64,000 bases of DNA from Sipunculus nudus (taxonomy: Eukaryota; Annelida; Sipuncula; Golfingiida; Sipunculidae), in contig CM049310.1 in the NCBI GenBank assembly GCA_026874595.1, positions 27,885,058-27,949,057 on the forward strand, read 5' to 3'. Below the pieces are notes generated by a model, which saw nothing but the letters and a program-made list of their open reading frames with translations, was not told where the DNA came from and searched no databases. How positions within the stretch are numbered: the stretch's first letter is position 1; each line of letters starts with the position of its first letter. Positions 41,063-54,000 of the stretch are shown here, piece by piece. Position numbers and translations under genes: made by a program.

Positions 41063-41748
41063 CAGAACCCAGATTGAGTGTGGCCACGCCCCCTCCCACT
41101 ACGTCGAGGACTAGTTATGGGATACTGTTCACACTGATAAACGCCCTTCTGTTAGATCTCTTAAAATACGTGTTCAAGTCCAATGGAAGTCCATTCAAAT
41201 AACACAACTACGATTTAGTTCTGTCGATCATGACAGGTACCCCTCAATAAAATATATATATATATATATATATTGAAGTACATTCTCTTTGAATGTGTAC
41301 CAGGTTAAATCAAGTTTGTATACGATATAACGTTAGGCAATTAACAATCTGAGGACGTTCGGCGATTCATGCATATGCATCGGGACATCATATTCAGAGT
41401 TTAGGCATAGAGCTTTGGAGACGCAATACCGGCTTGCGATTTCCACACCTTACCAAGTCAAAATGAAATATTCTTGAATTATTACTGAATCTTTTTTATT
41501 TATGAGGGGAAAATAAGTAAAATAAACGATAAAACCAAATATATCCCACTGAATATTAATTCATGAACCCCCTTTCCTCTAGACCGAGAGAAAAAAAATC
41601 TGGCACGTGTCAAAATTAAATATACCGCCCGGCTGTCAGCCGGTAGCAAGCACACATCTTTCAGTTATCTGCTAAAATTAACAAAAGTACGTATTAAATA
41701 GATCTTAATCATAAAAAGGGCTTTGATCTGAATCCCATGTAGACTTAC

Positions 41749-41845
41749 CAACTTATTAAAATGTATTCCTGTATCTTGTTTCTCTGTTGAAATCGCAGAA
41801 TCTGATGCTCGTGATATGCGTGAAGTAAGTCGATCGTCGATCTGT
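41749..41845 (-). other. Non-coding first exon of BiP (approximate)
   Basis: The 3' limit is set by the consensus donor G|GTAAGT (minus strand) at 41749/41748. The 5' limit is inferred at about 30 bp from the TATA-like GATAAAA at 41880-41874 (minus). It joins to the acceptor at 40197 in front of the ATG. Confidence 0.5.
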
Positions 41846-41899
41846 TTCTACACACACCGTGGGGCAGTCTTACTTTTATCATCGCCCGAGTTGACTAGT

Positions 41900-41950
41900 C
41901 GTGGCTTAATCTGATTGGTTTACGTGTACCGCTTGGCGATCGCTGATTGG
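41900..41950 (-). promoter_or_regulatory. ER-stress response elements (ERSE) of the BiP promoter
   Basis: On the minus strand 41918-41900 reads CCAAT-N9-CCACG, an exact ERSE, the site bound by NF-Y and ATF6/XBP1 in metazoan BiP promoters. A second, imperfect one (CCAAT-N9-CCAAG) is at 41950-41932 in the same direction. TGACGTGT (41983-41976, minus) resembles an ATF6/UPRE core. A TATA-like GATAAAA lies 20 bp downstream of the exact ERSE. The order fits known BiP promoters. Confidence 0.82.
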
Positions 41951-42087
41951 TTTTAACTAGGACACCGGTTTCACGACACGTCAGGTTTCACAGCGAGGCT
42001 TCCGGGGTCATCACTTCCTGTGAGTGACCATGCGGAGAACGAGCACGCATCCTGACTCACGTGAGAAAGCCTGCAAATTTCTAAAGT

Positions 42088-45000
42088 ATGCAATCAAGAA
42101 GTGCCAAGTTTCATACCCAGGATATGGCTGTAGGTAAGGACACATCATCGTAAGAAAGATGATGCAAAATGATAAATTATTTTTCATATGGTAATATTAA
42201 GATATGTATCTGGTGAAATCTTGCTGCATGGCATCGACTCCCAAAGATGAGGACATTGGTCACGTGCTTCTGGAAATTTCAATCGGAAGCCATCCTAACT
42301 CACTCCATGGTGCTAGTGTATGTACATTTCATGGAATGATTTGCCATCTACTCTTGAATGAGGAATGTTTTATATTTACAATATTGGCGCGAAATTTTCG
42401 TTTTATATTTATGTTCAGGTGGCCATCAATCATGACATTGAATATCAATAGATATTAATATTCTTGTAAAATTCTTCAAATAATGACTTGAGGGTACTTG
42501 GCACAACGTGGAGTTGGTTACAATGATTTTTTTTGGAAAAGGAAACTACTTTGAAGGCAAGAATTGATCACAATTTATTTCCCGCCAGAGCCTGTGATGA
42601 AACCATTATGTAAACGGCTGAAAGCCATGTTGACACAAACCTAGGTCTCTGAGGCATGCATATAGTATAAAAAGATTAAACTTTATGAAGGCCTTGTTAT
42701 AAAAGGGCCAGCAGACGTGATTGACTAGGATTTTTATTTTAAAACTAAGAAATGTTGGAGGTTTTCTGACTTGGCAGCACTTTACCACAGGGTTGGGAAT
42801 TTCTATTGCTGGAATTTTCTAGATTTTGCCATACCAGTGGAATTTTCTGGTATTACCTGGCACAATCTGGCAACTTCTCAGCTGTTATTTAAAAGATTGT
42901 ATATGAAGGTCAAAGTACTTATTTAGCTTAGCATCCCAGTTTCATAGTGTGAATTGCCTTGGCCCTTAATAGTGAGGTCAAAAGGCCTTTGATTTGAACA
43001 CTACTCTCGAACTCTTGCAAAACAAAGATCCTATAAACCAACCCTGACATGATGCATGAGCTGCTCAGGCTTCCCTGTGGGACTGCCTACAGCCCTTACA
43101 ACAGGTACTGTTATAAACGGCATTAAGTCTGGAAGTTGTGTTGATAAAACAGGAAAAGTTCTTCCTGCTTTGTGTCAGATAGCTAGGAGACTGTTGAAGG
43201 TGCCTGCCAGTTCAGCTTCCCATGAAAAAGGGTATTTTCTAACTTAGGGTATCTGCTATCAAAGCCACAGAACAGATTAAAGTCCAAGATGGTTACCTGT
43301 TACAGATTACTAAGAGGCAGTCGTGAGATTAATTAGCCTAGCTCCTTTCTCTGGACACAAAATGGGTAGCATCAATAGAGAATATAAGCGACTAATGTAT
43401 TTTTCGCAGGTGATTACTACATCATTGGGTATTGTTTTTTGTGTTACCAAATTCAATTTTTAATACCTGAATACATAGCATTCATTATACATTTAAGATG
43501 TGCAGTTTTATTTTTATGCATGACTATGTGCTCTTGTGTTTTTTGCAAATATAAAACTTGGTAACTCACCTGTTTCTTATTGGGGGGGGGGGGGGGTTCG
43601 TAGATTTTGCCAGAAAATTCCAGAAAATGTCCTCTTCAGAGATTTTTCCATGTTGGAAAATTCCAGAATATTCCATTGGAACTCTGACTCAGAATATTCT
43701 GGGTGTTAAAATGCTGCCTCACCCTGCTTAACCATCTTAGGCATGGTCTTTTTCAGTTGTGTAGAACTTTAATTCTTTATTTTTGTTTATCCTTTTTTAG
43801 CTCAGCTGACTATAAGTCATCTGAGCTATAGTCATGGTCCATTGTCCGTCCGTCTGGATGTCCGTCCATAAGACTGGCACGTTTCGACACCGTTGGACCT
43901 TCGAATCTGAATTTCGGCATACAGTTAGATGTCCCCATAATCTCCTACCATGCCAAAAATTGGGTCAATAGGACTTCGTTCCCCTGAGATATTAAGGAAA
44001 AACCTCAATTTTTTATTAAAAATCTATTTTCACACTTCAGGACTGCCTAAAGTCAAAACCACTCATCTGGTTTTCTTCATATTTACCATAAATATTCCTC
44101 TATATAGTTCCTATGTACATGCCAGATATTAAGTCAGTATTATATAATTTAAAAAAGTTATGGGCCCAAACATAATGGACTTTGTAAAAAAATCAGGAAG
44201 ATGTTTGGTCACTTAAGACCAAAAGTGTTAAAGGTAGGGACATTTTTCCAGTAATACAACTTATATTAATCAAAATTTAATTGTATACCAAAAATTAGAT
44301 CAAAATTTGTTAATTTTTTTTAAATATTGGCAAAAATATAAAATTGGTACCTTAAATTTTGCCCAACTTTGGCCATGGCACTTTTTTTCCTGTAAGTACT
44401 GTGGATTTAATTTTCACACCATGTATACATAAGGATTTAATCTGTTAAAATCTGAAATTTAAAAATAAAAGCTGCAAAATAAGGCTAGTTATTGAATTTT
44501 TTTGGAGGCTCTTGTTGTATTCCCTTACATTGTGAAGCAGTCCACTTAAATTGGCTGATGACTGTAGGTCATTCAGTGCACATCTCTATGCTCCCAAGGC
44601 TGTTGACATAATTTTAGATGTCCCCAAAATCTCCTACCATACCGAAAATTGGGTCATTAGGACTTTGTTCAGGACTTCGAGATATTAAGGGAAAAAAACT
44701 GTTTTCCATAAAAAAAGCCATTGTTACACTTCAGGGCTGCCTAATATCAAAACCACTGATCTGTTTTTTGATCGTATTTAGGATTCACATTCTTTTATAC
44801 ATTTTCTGTGAACATACCAAAAATTAGGCTAGTATTGGGTATTATTTTGAAGTTATGGGCCAAAACATAATGCAATTTGTTAAAAAATCAGGAAATATAT
44901 TTACTCACATGAGAATTGCTGAACCTAGAGACTTTTTTTCAGGAATATAACTTTATTTAATCAAGATTCAATTGTTTACCCAAAATTAGATCTGAATTTT

Positions 45001-48000
45001 GCAAATTTTTCAAGTTATTAGCATAAATAAAAAATCAATACCTTAAATTTTGTCCAACTTTGGCACTGTTGATTTAATTTTCACAGCATATATACATAAG
45101 GATTTAATCTTTTAAAATCTGAAATTTCAAAGAAATTGATTGGAAAGAATAGCTTTTATTCATGTTTTCATACACCATGTCAAGTGTTGTTTACATCTAG
45201 CCCACCTAGTAGTACAGCCTTCACTTGCATTATGTAACCCACCCCAGGCAGCTTGCCTTGGGTCAGCTTGGCCACTACCAGCAGGCTTCCCCTCTGCTCT
45301 GCACTCCCTCCCCCCTCCCCCCCCCCCCCCCCCAGATGGTGCATAAACTAGATGAATGTTATTATTTTCTGTATGTGATTCATTCTTATTCTAGGCTATG
45401 CTATATTTTAGATTTTGTATTGTACCACCAGGGTTACAATGATTAAAGTGTACATTTAATTGTGTCCACAAAGTGGTGTATTTCTATGAAAGTGTGGATG
45501 TTCATGAGATAAGTAATTCCTTACTTCAGAGGAGTAAAAACTTCACCAGGTGTGAAATTGACTATTAATTTCAGTAATTCATTAAAACTTTGATAGTAAT
45601 TATTATCACAATGATATTGTTTGTTTGTCATTCAACCAACAGTGTGTATACTTTATTTGAAAAGATGTTTTATTTTATCAAATTTACTGAATCTTTTATT
45701 TTATTTTGGTGAATAAAATTAAGCAGGTACTAAAAAATCCAATGTGCAAAACTTTTTAATAGTGATTCAAGGAATATTCTTGTAGATGCCATGTTGTGGC
45801 ATTATTTTCTTTTAAATTCAGTTTAAACATTTATGATTTAAAAATAATTAAATATATGTGTATGCATAATATGACCCAATATGAGCTACACTCTGGATAT
45901 ATGATGATTGCAACTTTTGCAACAATTCTAATATTTTAACTTATAGTTTCAGTTTTTTACTCTGTATATATAATGATTGCAACTTTTGCAACAATTCTAA
46001 TATTTTAACTTATATTTTCAGGTTTTTTCATTTAAAATTTATAAAACCTGTAAATAAAAAAAATGATTCAGATAAAAACTTCTTAATGGAAAAAGTGGAT
46101 ATGCTTAAAAAAAATAGGCTTATATATAAACTTAAATGCATTATTCCCTTGAAAGTTAAATAAAGGTATTAGTCCATTCTGTCCACTTGCCTGTCCATCT
46201 GTAAATTTTCCATCTGTAAATTTTCATACATTACAGTATCTCAAAACTTTTACTGTTTTTCTTCATGACAGTCTTGTCAGAGTATTAGTTTGCAATCATA
46301 TATTTAGAACTTTACTATAACCAAGAAGGAGGGCCCCTTTCCTCTTAGCTTTTCATATTCTTATATAAATGAAAAACATTACAATAGAATATTTCTACAT
46401 CCACCTTCGTGCTGCCCTCACTTCCCTTCTCCGAACCCCATCCCAAAGTCAGCCTCAGTAAGCAAGAACAAGATGAATCAGATATATTCATACTTTAATA
46501 TTTTGTATAACTATTCGTACTATTCGTCCATAGGTACCTATGTACATGCCAGAAATTATGTCAATATTGTGTAATATGTAGACATAGTGGGCATCACAAT
46601 AATGTACCTTGTCAAGACTAAAGAGATATTGTGTCATACAGTCACACATTCATAAATCACTTCATCAGCATAGTTAATCATAACATCATATCTGTCAAAT
46701 TGAAAGCTTGCAGACTACCATACACTTTAGATCCTTCAACAAATAGCCTTATCATCATTCTACTACTGCTTATTACTACTGTCATTGCATTCATATTTAC
46801 TCAAATATATCACAATTTTCTACACCTCTTTAATAAATAAAAAATAAACCACTATATATGACTCTATTAATCCATCAGTCAGGTTATTTCATTTATCATT
46901 TACTCACATATTACATTACATTCCTTTATAATAGCCCAACATGTGCATGATATTCATAAGCTTTATCGACTCGATATAGTATCACAGTGGAGAAACATTT
47001 ATGGTCCAATCACGATCAGCTGAGCGCCGTGACCCATGGGTCCCTTGTTTATTTACTTTTAATGCAGATGGTGAATATTCTAAAGTTTGGTCAAGGTTAA
47101 ATAAGTTATTCTTTCATTTTCAGACGAATCCAGCCAAGGTGGATGCCTGTTCCAAGTAGCTTGGTAAGTGTTAAGGTATTTGCTTTAAAATATTTCAAAT
47201 ATATCGAGAGTAAAGTGGTCTGCCCATTTATATATTAGTAGATTTTTATCTGAATATTAAACTTGATTTTATTGAAGATGGGTATGCATCATACTTTTAT
47301 GATTAAAGGATTAATAATTATTATATTTGGAAATTATATGGTAGGAATTGCTTGTAAAATCATAATCTTATTGAAAGAAAAAAACCATCTGCTTATGTTT
47401 ATTTGATGTACCATCTGTATTAAAAATTCTATAAAATTCTATCTTAAAGTATTGACAGTAATTTGTTTTACTTGTACATCATGCTGAAAGGTCAAGGTAT
47501 AGGCTGAGTTTTTGACATTGTTATTCCACAAAGTCAAGTTTAATCATATTTGTTTTGTGCCTGAGCTTTCTCGTATCGCAGACATAACATTAAACAAGAA
47601 TATTTTCTTCGGTATGATACAAGTTCTTTTGATGTGCATGTATGAAATACATGTAACTGATTAATTTATGAAAGAAAATGACCAAAAATCATTTAAATGG
47701 CACACCACTTATTGTTCCACTTTAGTGTATAGTTTGTTGAAACTGTAATTAAAGGGTCTCTTGGTTTTGCTAAGCTGATGTGATGACTGCACACTAGATA
47801 GGGACACATGATAACCATGATAAAACCTCTAGTGGCTGATCTTGCTGGCATGTTTTAATGCTCTATGTTTCTTAATTCCAACAAGGCGGTCTGAATATTT
47901 TCTTGTTACTTTTCAGTGAATTACACTTGTCTGCTGTGGAACCACTAGTGCAGCTTATAGATGCAGGTAAGAAGTGATGGCATTTTATGAGTGGATTGTT

Positions 48001-51000
48001 TTATATACAGGTTGCTTGGCAATGATGCAAAGAATATTTGCTATCTGACCTAGTCTCTGATGTTAGCAAAACTACCACTAAGATCTCTGAGCTAAGCTAT
48101 TAGGATTGTCACAATCTTGTGTTAATACCTAACGTTAATAGGTTGTTCTCACTCGGGACTCCTTGATATGTGCCCGATGTGGTAGGTTGGTGCAGCGGGT
48201 AATGCCTTCCAGTACATGAACAATAATCATAGTTTACCAAGTTTATATTATGGTTTGTACAGTGTGTATATTTTGTAAAGGGACCTGATATTCCATTGTA
48301 TTTGAAAGTTTGTTAATTAGTTACAAAATAATGTGTGATAGAAAAGTGGCTTTTTAGCTCAGCTGACTATAAGTCATCTGAGCTATAGTCGTGGTCCATT
48401 GTCCGTCGTCCGTCCGTCCGTAGATGTGGCACGTTTTGAAACCGTAAGACCTAGGAATCCAAAATTCAGCATAATGTTAGTTGTCCCCAAGATCTCCTAC
48501 CAAGCCGAAAACTGGGTCTTTGCGACTTCGTTCCTTTGAGAAATTAAGGAAAAACCTCAATTTTTTATTAAAAACCTATTTTCACACTTCAGGACTGCCT
48601 AATAACAAAACCACTCATCTGTTTTCCCTCATATTTACCATAAATATTCTTCTATATAGTTCCTATGTACATGCCAGAAATTATTTCTGTATTATATAAT
48701 TTAAAAAAGGTATGGGCCAAAACATAATGCATTTTGTAAAAAATCAGGAAAGATATTTGATCACTTAACACAAAACTTGTTAAAGCTATGGACTTTTTTT
48801 CCAGTAATATAACTTTAATTTATCAAAATAAAATTGTATACCCAAATTTAGATCAAAATCTTTTAAATTTTTTAAAATATTAACAAAAATAAAAAAAATT
48901 GGTACCTTAAATTTTGCCCAACTTTGATCATGGCACGTTTTTTTACTGTAGGTACTGTGGATTTAATTTTCTCAGCATGTTTTTGTTAGCATTTTGTCTG
49001 TTAACACAAAAAATTTGAAACCAGTTGATCAAAAACTGTAGATTTTATACTAGTTTTCAAGCACCATGTAACAAATTGTTTACATCAAGCTAGTGTTATG
49101 CAGTTTGCAAGAGCTCAGCTCCCCAGCTCCAGCTCTCAGTTCCTAAAATTTGGCATACAATTAGATGTCTCCAAAATTCCCTACCATGCCAAGAATTTGG
49201 TCACTAGGACTTAATACCTTTGAGATTTTAATGAAAAACTTCATTTTTCCATTAAAAACCCATTGTTACACTTCAAGACTGCCTAATATCAAAACCACTG
49301 ATGTGACTTGCATCATATATAATATACATATTTTTCTATACATTCTCTATGCATATGCCAGAAATGATGTCAGTATTGCGTAATTGTTTTAAGTTATGGG
49401 CCCAAACATAATGCACTTTGTAAAAAATCAAGAAATATATTTACACCCTTAACAAGGGGATTGCTGAAGCTAGAGTTTTTTTGCCAGGGATGTAACATTA
49501 TTTAATCAAGATTCAATTGAATACCCCAAATTAGTCCTGAATTTTTCAAATTTTATATGTTATTAGTATAAATATAAAATTAGTACCTTAAATTTTGCCC
49601 AACTTTGACCATGGCACATTTGTTTCCTGTGAGCACGGTTGATATAATTTTCATATCATGCACACAAGGATTTCAGCTTTTTAGTTTAGAAAGCTGAAAG
49701 AAATTGGCCAAAAATTGTAGCTTTTATTAATGTTTTTATGAGACCATGTCAGACCTTAACTCTCTCCAGCCCCTCTTGAGTCACCTGTATGTTGACCTTG
49801 TTGGACTTTCAGCAAATTATGCATGCTTGAGGCGAGCCATACACTGTTGCAGGTAGGCAGCTTATGGCCAGCCACAGTTAATCCAGGTGTCCAACCCAAC
49901 TCATCTAGTAGTTTTAACCAACAACATAACAATTAACAATAAATTAATAAATTTTTATTGTTTTTTAATAACAAATTAAAGAAAAATAAAAAAGAATTTG
50001 TTAGTTTATAATAACAGGAAATCAACTTGCAGTTACTGATGATAAAAGAATCTTGTATTGATGGATAGAATGTCACGTACTCCAAATAACACCATGCAGT
50101 CACCTATGGTATTTTTCAGTTCAATTTTAATGATAAAAAAGTAAATCATATTATTCATTACTAATCATCAGGGATCATATGAAGGAAATTAATGATAGAC
50201 AAAGATGCAGTTGATATTATTAATCTAGATTCCTACTGTGTCTAGTATGTACATTGATGTGAAATTAGTCCAAAATGAATATATTACATTTTTTTTTTTT
50301 AATATAAATAAAAGCCATAAAACCAGGTACTTTTGATCATAATTTAAATGTGTGAATTTTGTATATTCTGGATTCTCAACATAATTGTTTGGTGAAAACT
50401 GAATAAATGCCAGTAATGGTGGGAAAACTTTGCAATTGTATTTAAATACGAATATGAATATGTACTCCATTATAAAATGTCTTGCATAAAGAATTGGAAT
50501 TCAGGTAAAAATGAAAGTATATGAATACCAGTGCAAATACTTTCAAAATGTATTCATAAATGCATTCAAGAATATATTCTTTAATATTATTTTAATAATC
50601 ATTTCAGTTATATTTCATTTTATAATCATAAGATTCTCTTATTATTTTTAATAAAAATTATATTTGGGACAATATTTGTAATTTTTTTTAATAAATAGTT
50701 AAACTCTTATATCATATGTTCTGCTTATAAGTTATATGGCCAAGTCAAAATCTGTGTGACAATAGTACTCCATTTGTAAATAAAATAAATGAAATCAATC
50801 CTCTTCCCTGTCTCCAAAGATAATATCATAATCATACATAAGCTAAACACCAACAACTCATAATAAAGCTTATATTTATTACCACACCAAACCAGCATAT
50901 GCCTCATTCCTAAATCATATTTTTTAATCATATATAACAGCTGAGCACCGTGACCCATAGGTCCCTTGTTTCTTCTTTGTTATAGGTGGTCTGGATTGAA

Positions 51001-54000
51001 CCTTAGAATGGATCGGAGGAGTAACTGTTACATCAAAGACAACCAGGGAATAAGGTGATAAATTATGGAAATAATAACCTGTAACATTGGATGTCCTTGT
51101 TTTAAGAAAATACAGACATTGGCCGAAATGAACATTTGCTGATGTTTCAGGCTTAATTTGTTTTAAAAAAAGGTTAATGTGATGTACATGATGATTTCAT
51201 AGTTCAACTGAATTTTTGTGAAGATAAAATTCGCCCCTATCTGATACATCACAATTTTCAGTGCTGTGGTCCTTGTGTTGAGTAGTTGGAAACAGTACGA
51301 CTCACTTTTACTAGAGTTTTTAATGAGAATTGTAAATTAATTTCATGCTCTTCTTTCCTTTTTAAATTGATATTTTGTAAGCTGCTTCAATTAACAAATG
51401 GCTTTATGTGCTTTTCCAGAGTTCCTTGTCTGATACATTTCCTATGCAGCCGTGGAACTTGGCTCTTTGGAATCAGCATGTCAACATGAGCACCAGGATG
51501 TCAAGGTAGTCCTTTTCTTTTATATCAAACACATATGTAAAAATTTTTATATGTAACAGCAGGTAACCAGTCAAAATGACTTCTAACTCAAGTATGCATT
51601 GTCCATACAAGTAATAATTGTTTACATTTTCCATTGATGTAACAGAGAGCTGTGATGTACATGATGATTTCATAGTTCAACTGAATAGCGCTGATCGGTA
51701 ACACGTCATCACTTTCTGCGCTGCGTGCTACGTAGTACCCACACAAAGCCGAGTAGGACAAACACACGCTGTCCTACTGTGCATGGAGTTGGTATTAGTA
51801 GCGTCAATCATGGCAAGTTCTAGCGAGTTTTATAACATAAAGCTGACTGAAAGTGATGTTCCGGGAGCAAGGTTTGTCCATGCTGACATCAGTCAACATT
51901 CTGTGTGTCAACTGAAGAGATGGCTGGAATGCAGAGGGTTGCCGGTCACGGGAAAGAAACCGACACTTGTTGACAGGTGAGACCTCAAGCCATTGGCATT
52001 GCTGGCGTGTAATCAGTGGTAATGTCAGCATGACAGCAGCTTGTCAGCTACATCATGAATGCATGAATCAACCCTTTTATTAAATTATTCCCAGATTATG
52101 TATACAATTTTGTCACAAAATTATTTGGCAATGCAGAGATCAAATCTTCATTACAATGTAGTATTATGTCTGTCATAGCGCAAGTCACAATTGACACAAA
52201 GTCAAAGCCTACAAAGGCTTTTAACACAATTTGGTGATGATGTTGTTAATATTACTGTAAGGTAGTTTATTTTATAATTTTCATACAAGTCATAAACATG
52301 AAGAACCGTTAATGTATATAATGGTAATTTATAAAAAAATCATTAATATGTTTACAATGATAAATTAATAAAATGACCCCCCCCCCCCCCCACACCCCCT
52401 TTCTGTTATCAATCCAACATCAAGTATTGAGGGATAACTATAAACCTCCCAGTTCAAAAATTACACCTATGATATATAATTATTTACTGTTATTAAACTG
52501 TCTTGTAACCAAAATTGCAGATTAAAGCACAGGGTAAATAATAGGGCCTTACAAGTTACAGCATTTGTTTTCTCAACATGACACGGCCCATTTTGGGCCT
52601 GATTATTTCTTTTGAGATAATCATGTATTGTTTTGTTGTTATTTGTAACAAATTCTTCACAACAGCAAGAAGTGCTGCATAGCTTTTATTGTCATAATAT
52701 AAATTCTTAAATTCAACTTGAAACAATAAATGGAAAAGCTCAGAAATTTGTATCAAACTTTTATTTATTTATTTATTTTTTTTTCATTGTATTTTGCAGA
52801 TGCAACAGCTGCATAGCTGCAGGGAGCCAAGGTGACATCATCATATCTATTGATGGGGGAAAGTGGTATGAAAAGAAGGTCCAGGAAACCTTGAAAAAGT
52901 TGCAGAGAGCCTCAGCCCAGACAAGCTCTCCCAGCACAGCTGGAGCCTCAAGATGTCCACCACCCCCACCTGTATTGCCAGTAACAGGGTGGAAGCAATT
53001 TCCATCAACCAGGATTCCTGATGACTTCTGCTATGGCAGTATTTATGAGCATATCATCTCATCTGCAAAGTTGGTGAATGTGAATGAAGCTGCTGATAGT
53101 GATGTGGATGCTGATGAATATAGCACTGCAAAACCATTAAAGAAAGGGAGGCAGTACTTTGTCAGTGGTCATGTCACCGAACTTCAAGATTCCAGCAGCA
53201 CTGAACATTATTTTGTCAAAGCCATGGTACGTGCTTCATATGCTTGTACAAACTATTGTACTAGTGTAACTCTGCAGAAGGATGGGAAAATTGCAGATTC
53301 ATCATGCGAGTGTAAAGCCTCGGCCATGGGGAGATGCAGTCACATTGCTGGACTGTTGTTTGCACTGGAGGATTACACAATCCAGTTTGGTCATGAGCCA
53401 GTGTCATGCACCAGTAAGCTGTGTAAATGGAATGTTGGCCGGAAAAAACAGAAAAACCCACAGCCAGCTCATTCACTTACATACACAAAAAAAGCAGCAC
53501 CAGACAGAATCATCAAGTTCAACCCACGTCCACACCCATCATCATCATCATCAGACACAGCATTCGAACATCTCTTTATAGCATCTCTCCCATCAACAGG
53601 CAACAAAACTATGTTTGAAACATTAATGGAGATTGAATATAAGGATTATGCGCTTACTGATGTTCGAAGAAAAGAGCTCTGTGAATTGGCAGAAACCTTC
53701 CTGAGAGGAATGGAAACAGACTCGGGTTCCGACTTGCATCAGGTAGCCGGAACAACAGGCCAGGCCGATTCCATGGAATGGCACATGGCACGGTGGTGCC
53801 GGATAACTGCTTCCAACTGTAAGCAGTTTGCCTCCACAAAATCAGAAAGAGGACTATATAATTTGCTGAGATGTAAACTGTGGGGTGCCAGCATATCCAC
53901 TTCAGCGATGCACTATGGTAAAGTTAACGAAGCAAAAGCTTTGGACACCTACAGGGACACCCTGCCATGTGCCCTGTCAGTTAAGGAAAGTGGTTTTTGG

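Larger units (their letters stand above)
40200..41748 (-). other. 5'-UTR intron of BiP
   Basis: Acceptor TTATACAG|GTGGTG at 40197-40199 leads into the short leader before the BiP ATG; donor G|GTAAGT lies at 41748-41743. The intron holds one arm of a large inverted repeat (about 40300-40850), a G-rich tract (41019-41062) and a TA run (about 41251-41272). Confidence 0.65.

Noticed and set aside
42030-42133. Earlier ATG at 42030 as start of the unknown gene
   Set aside because: Its frame runs through the second exon but hits a stop at the start of the third; the frame from 42088 stays open over all joined exons.
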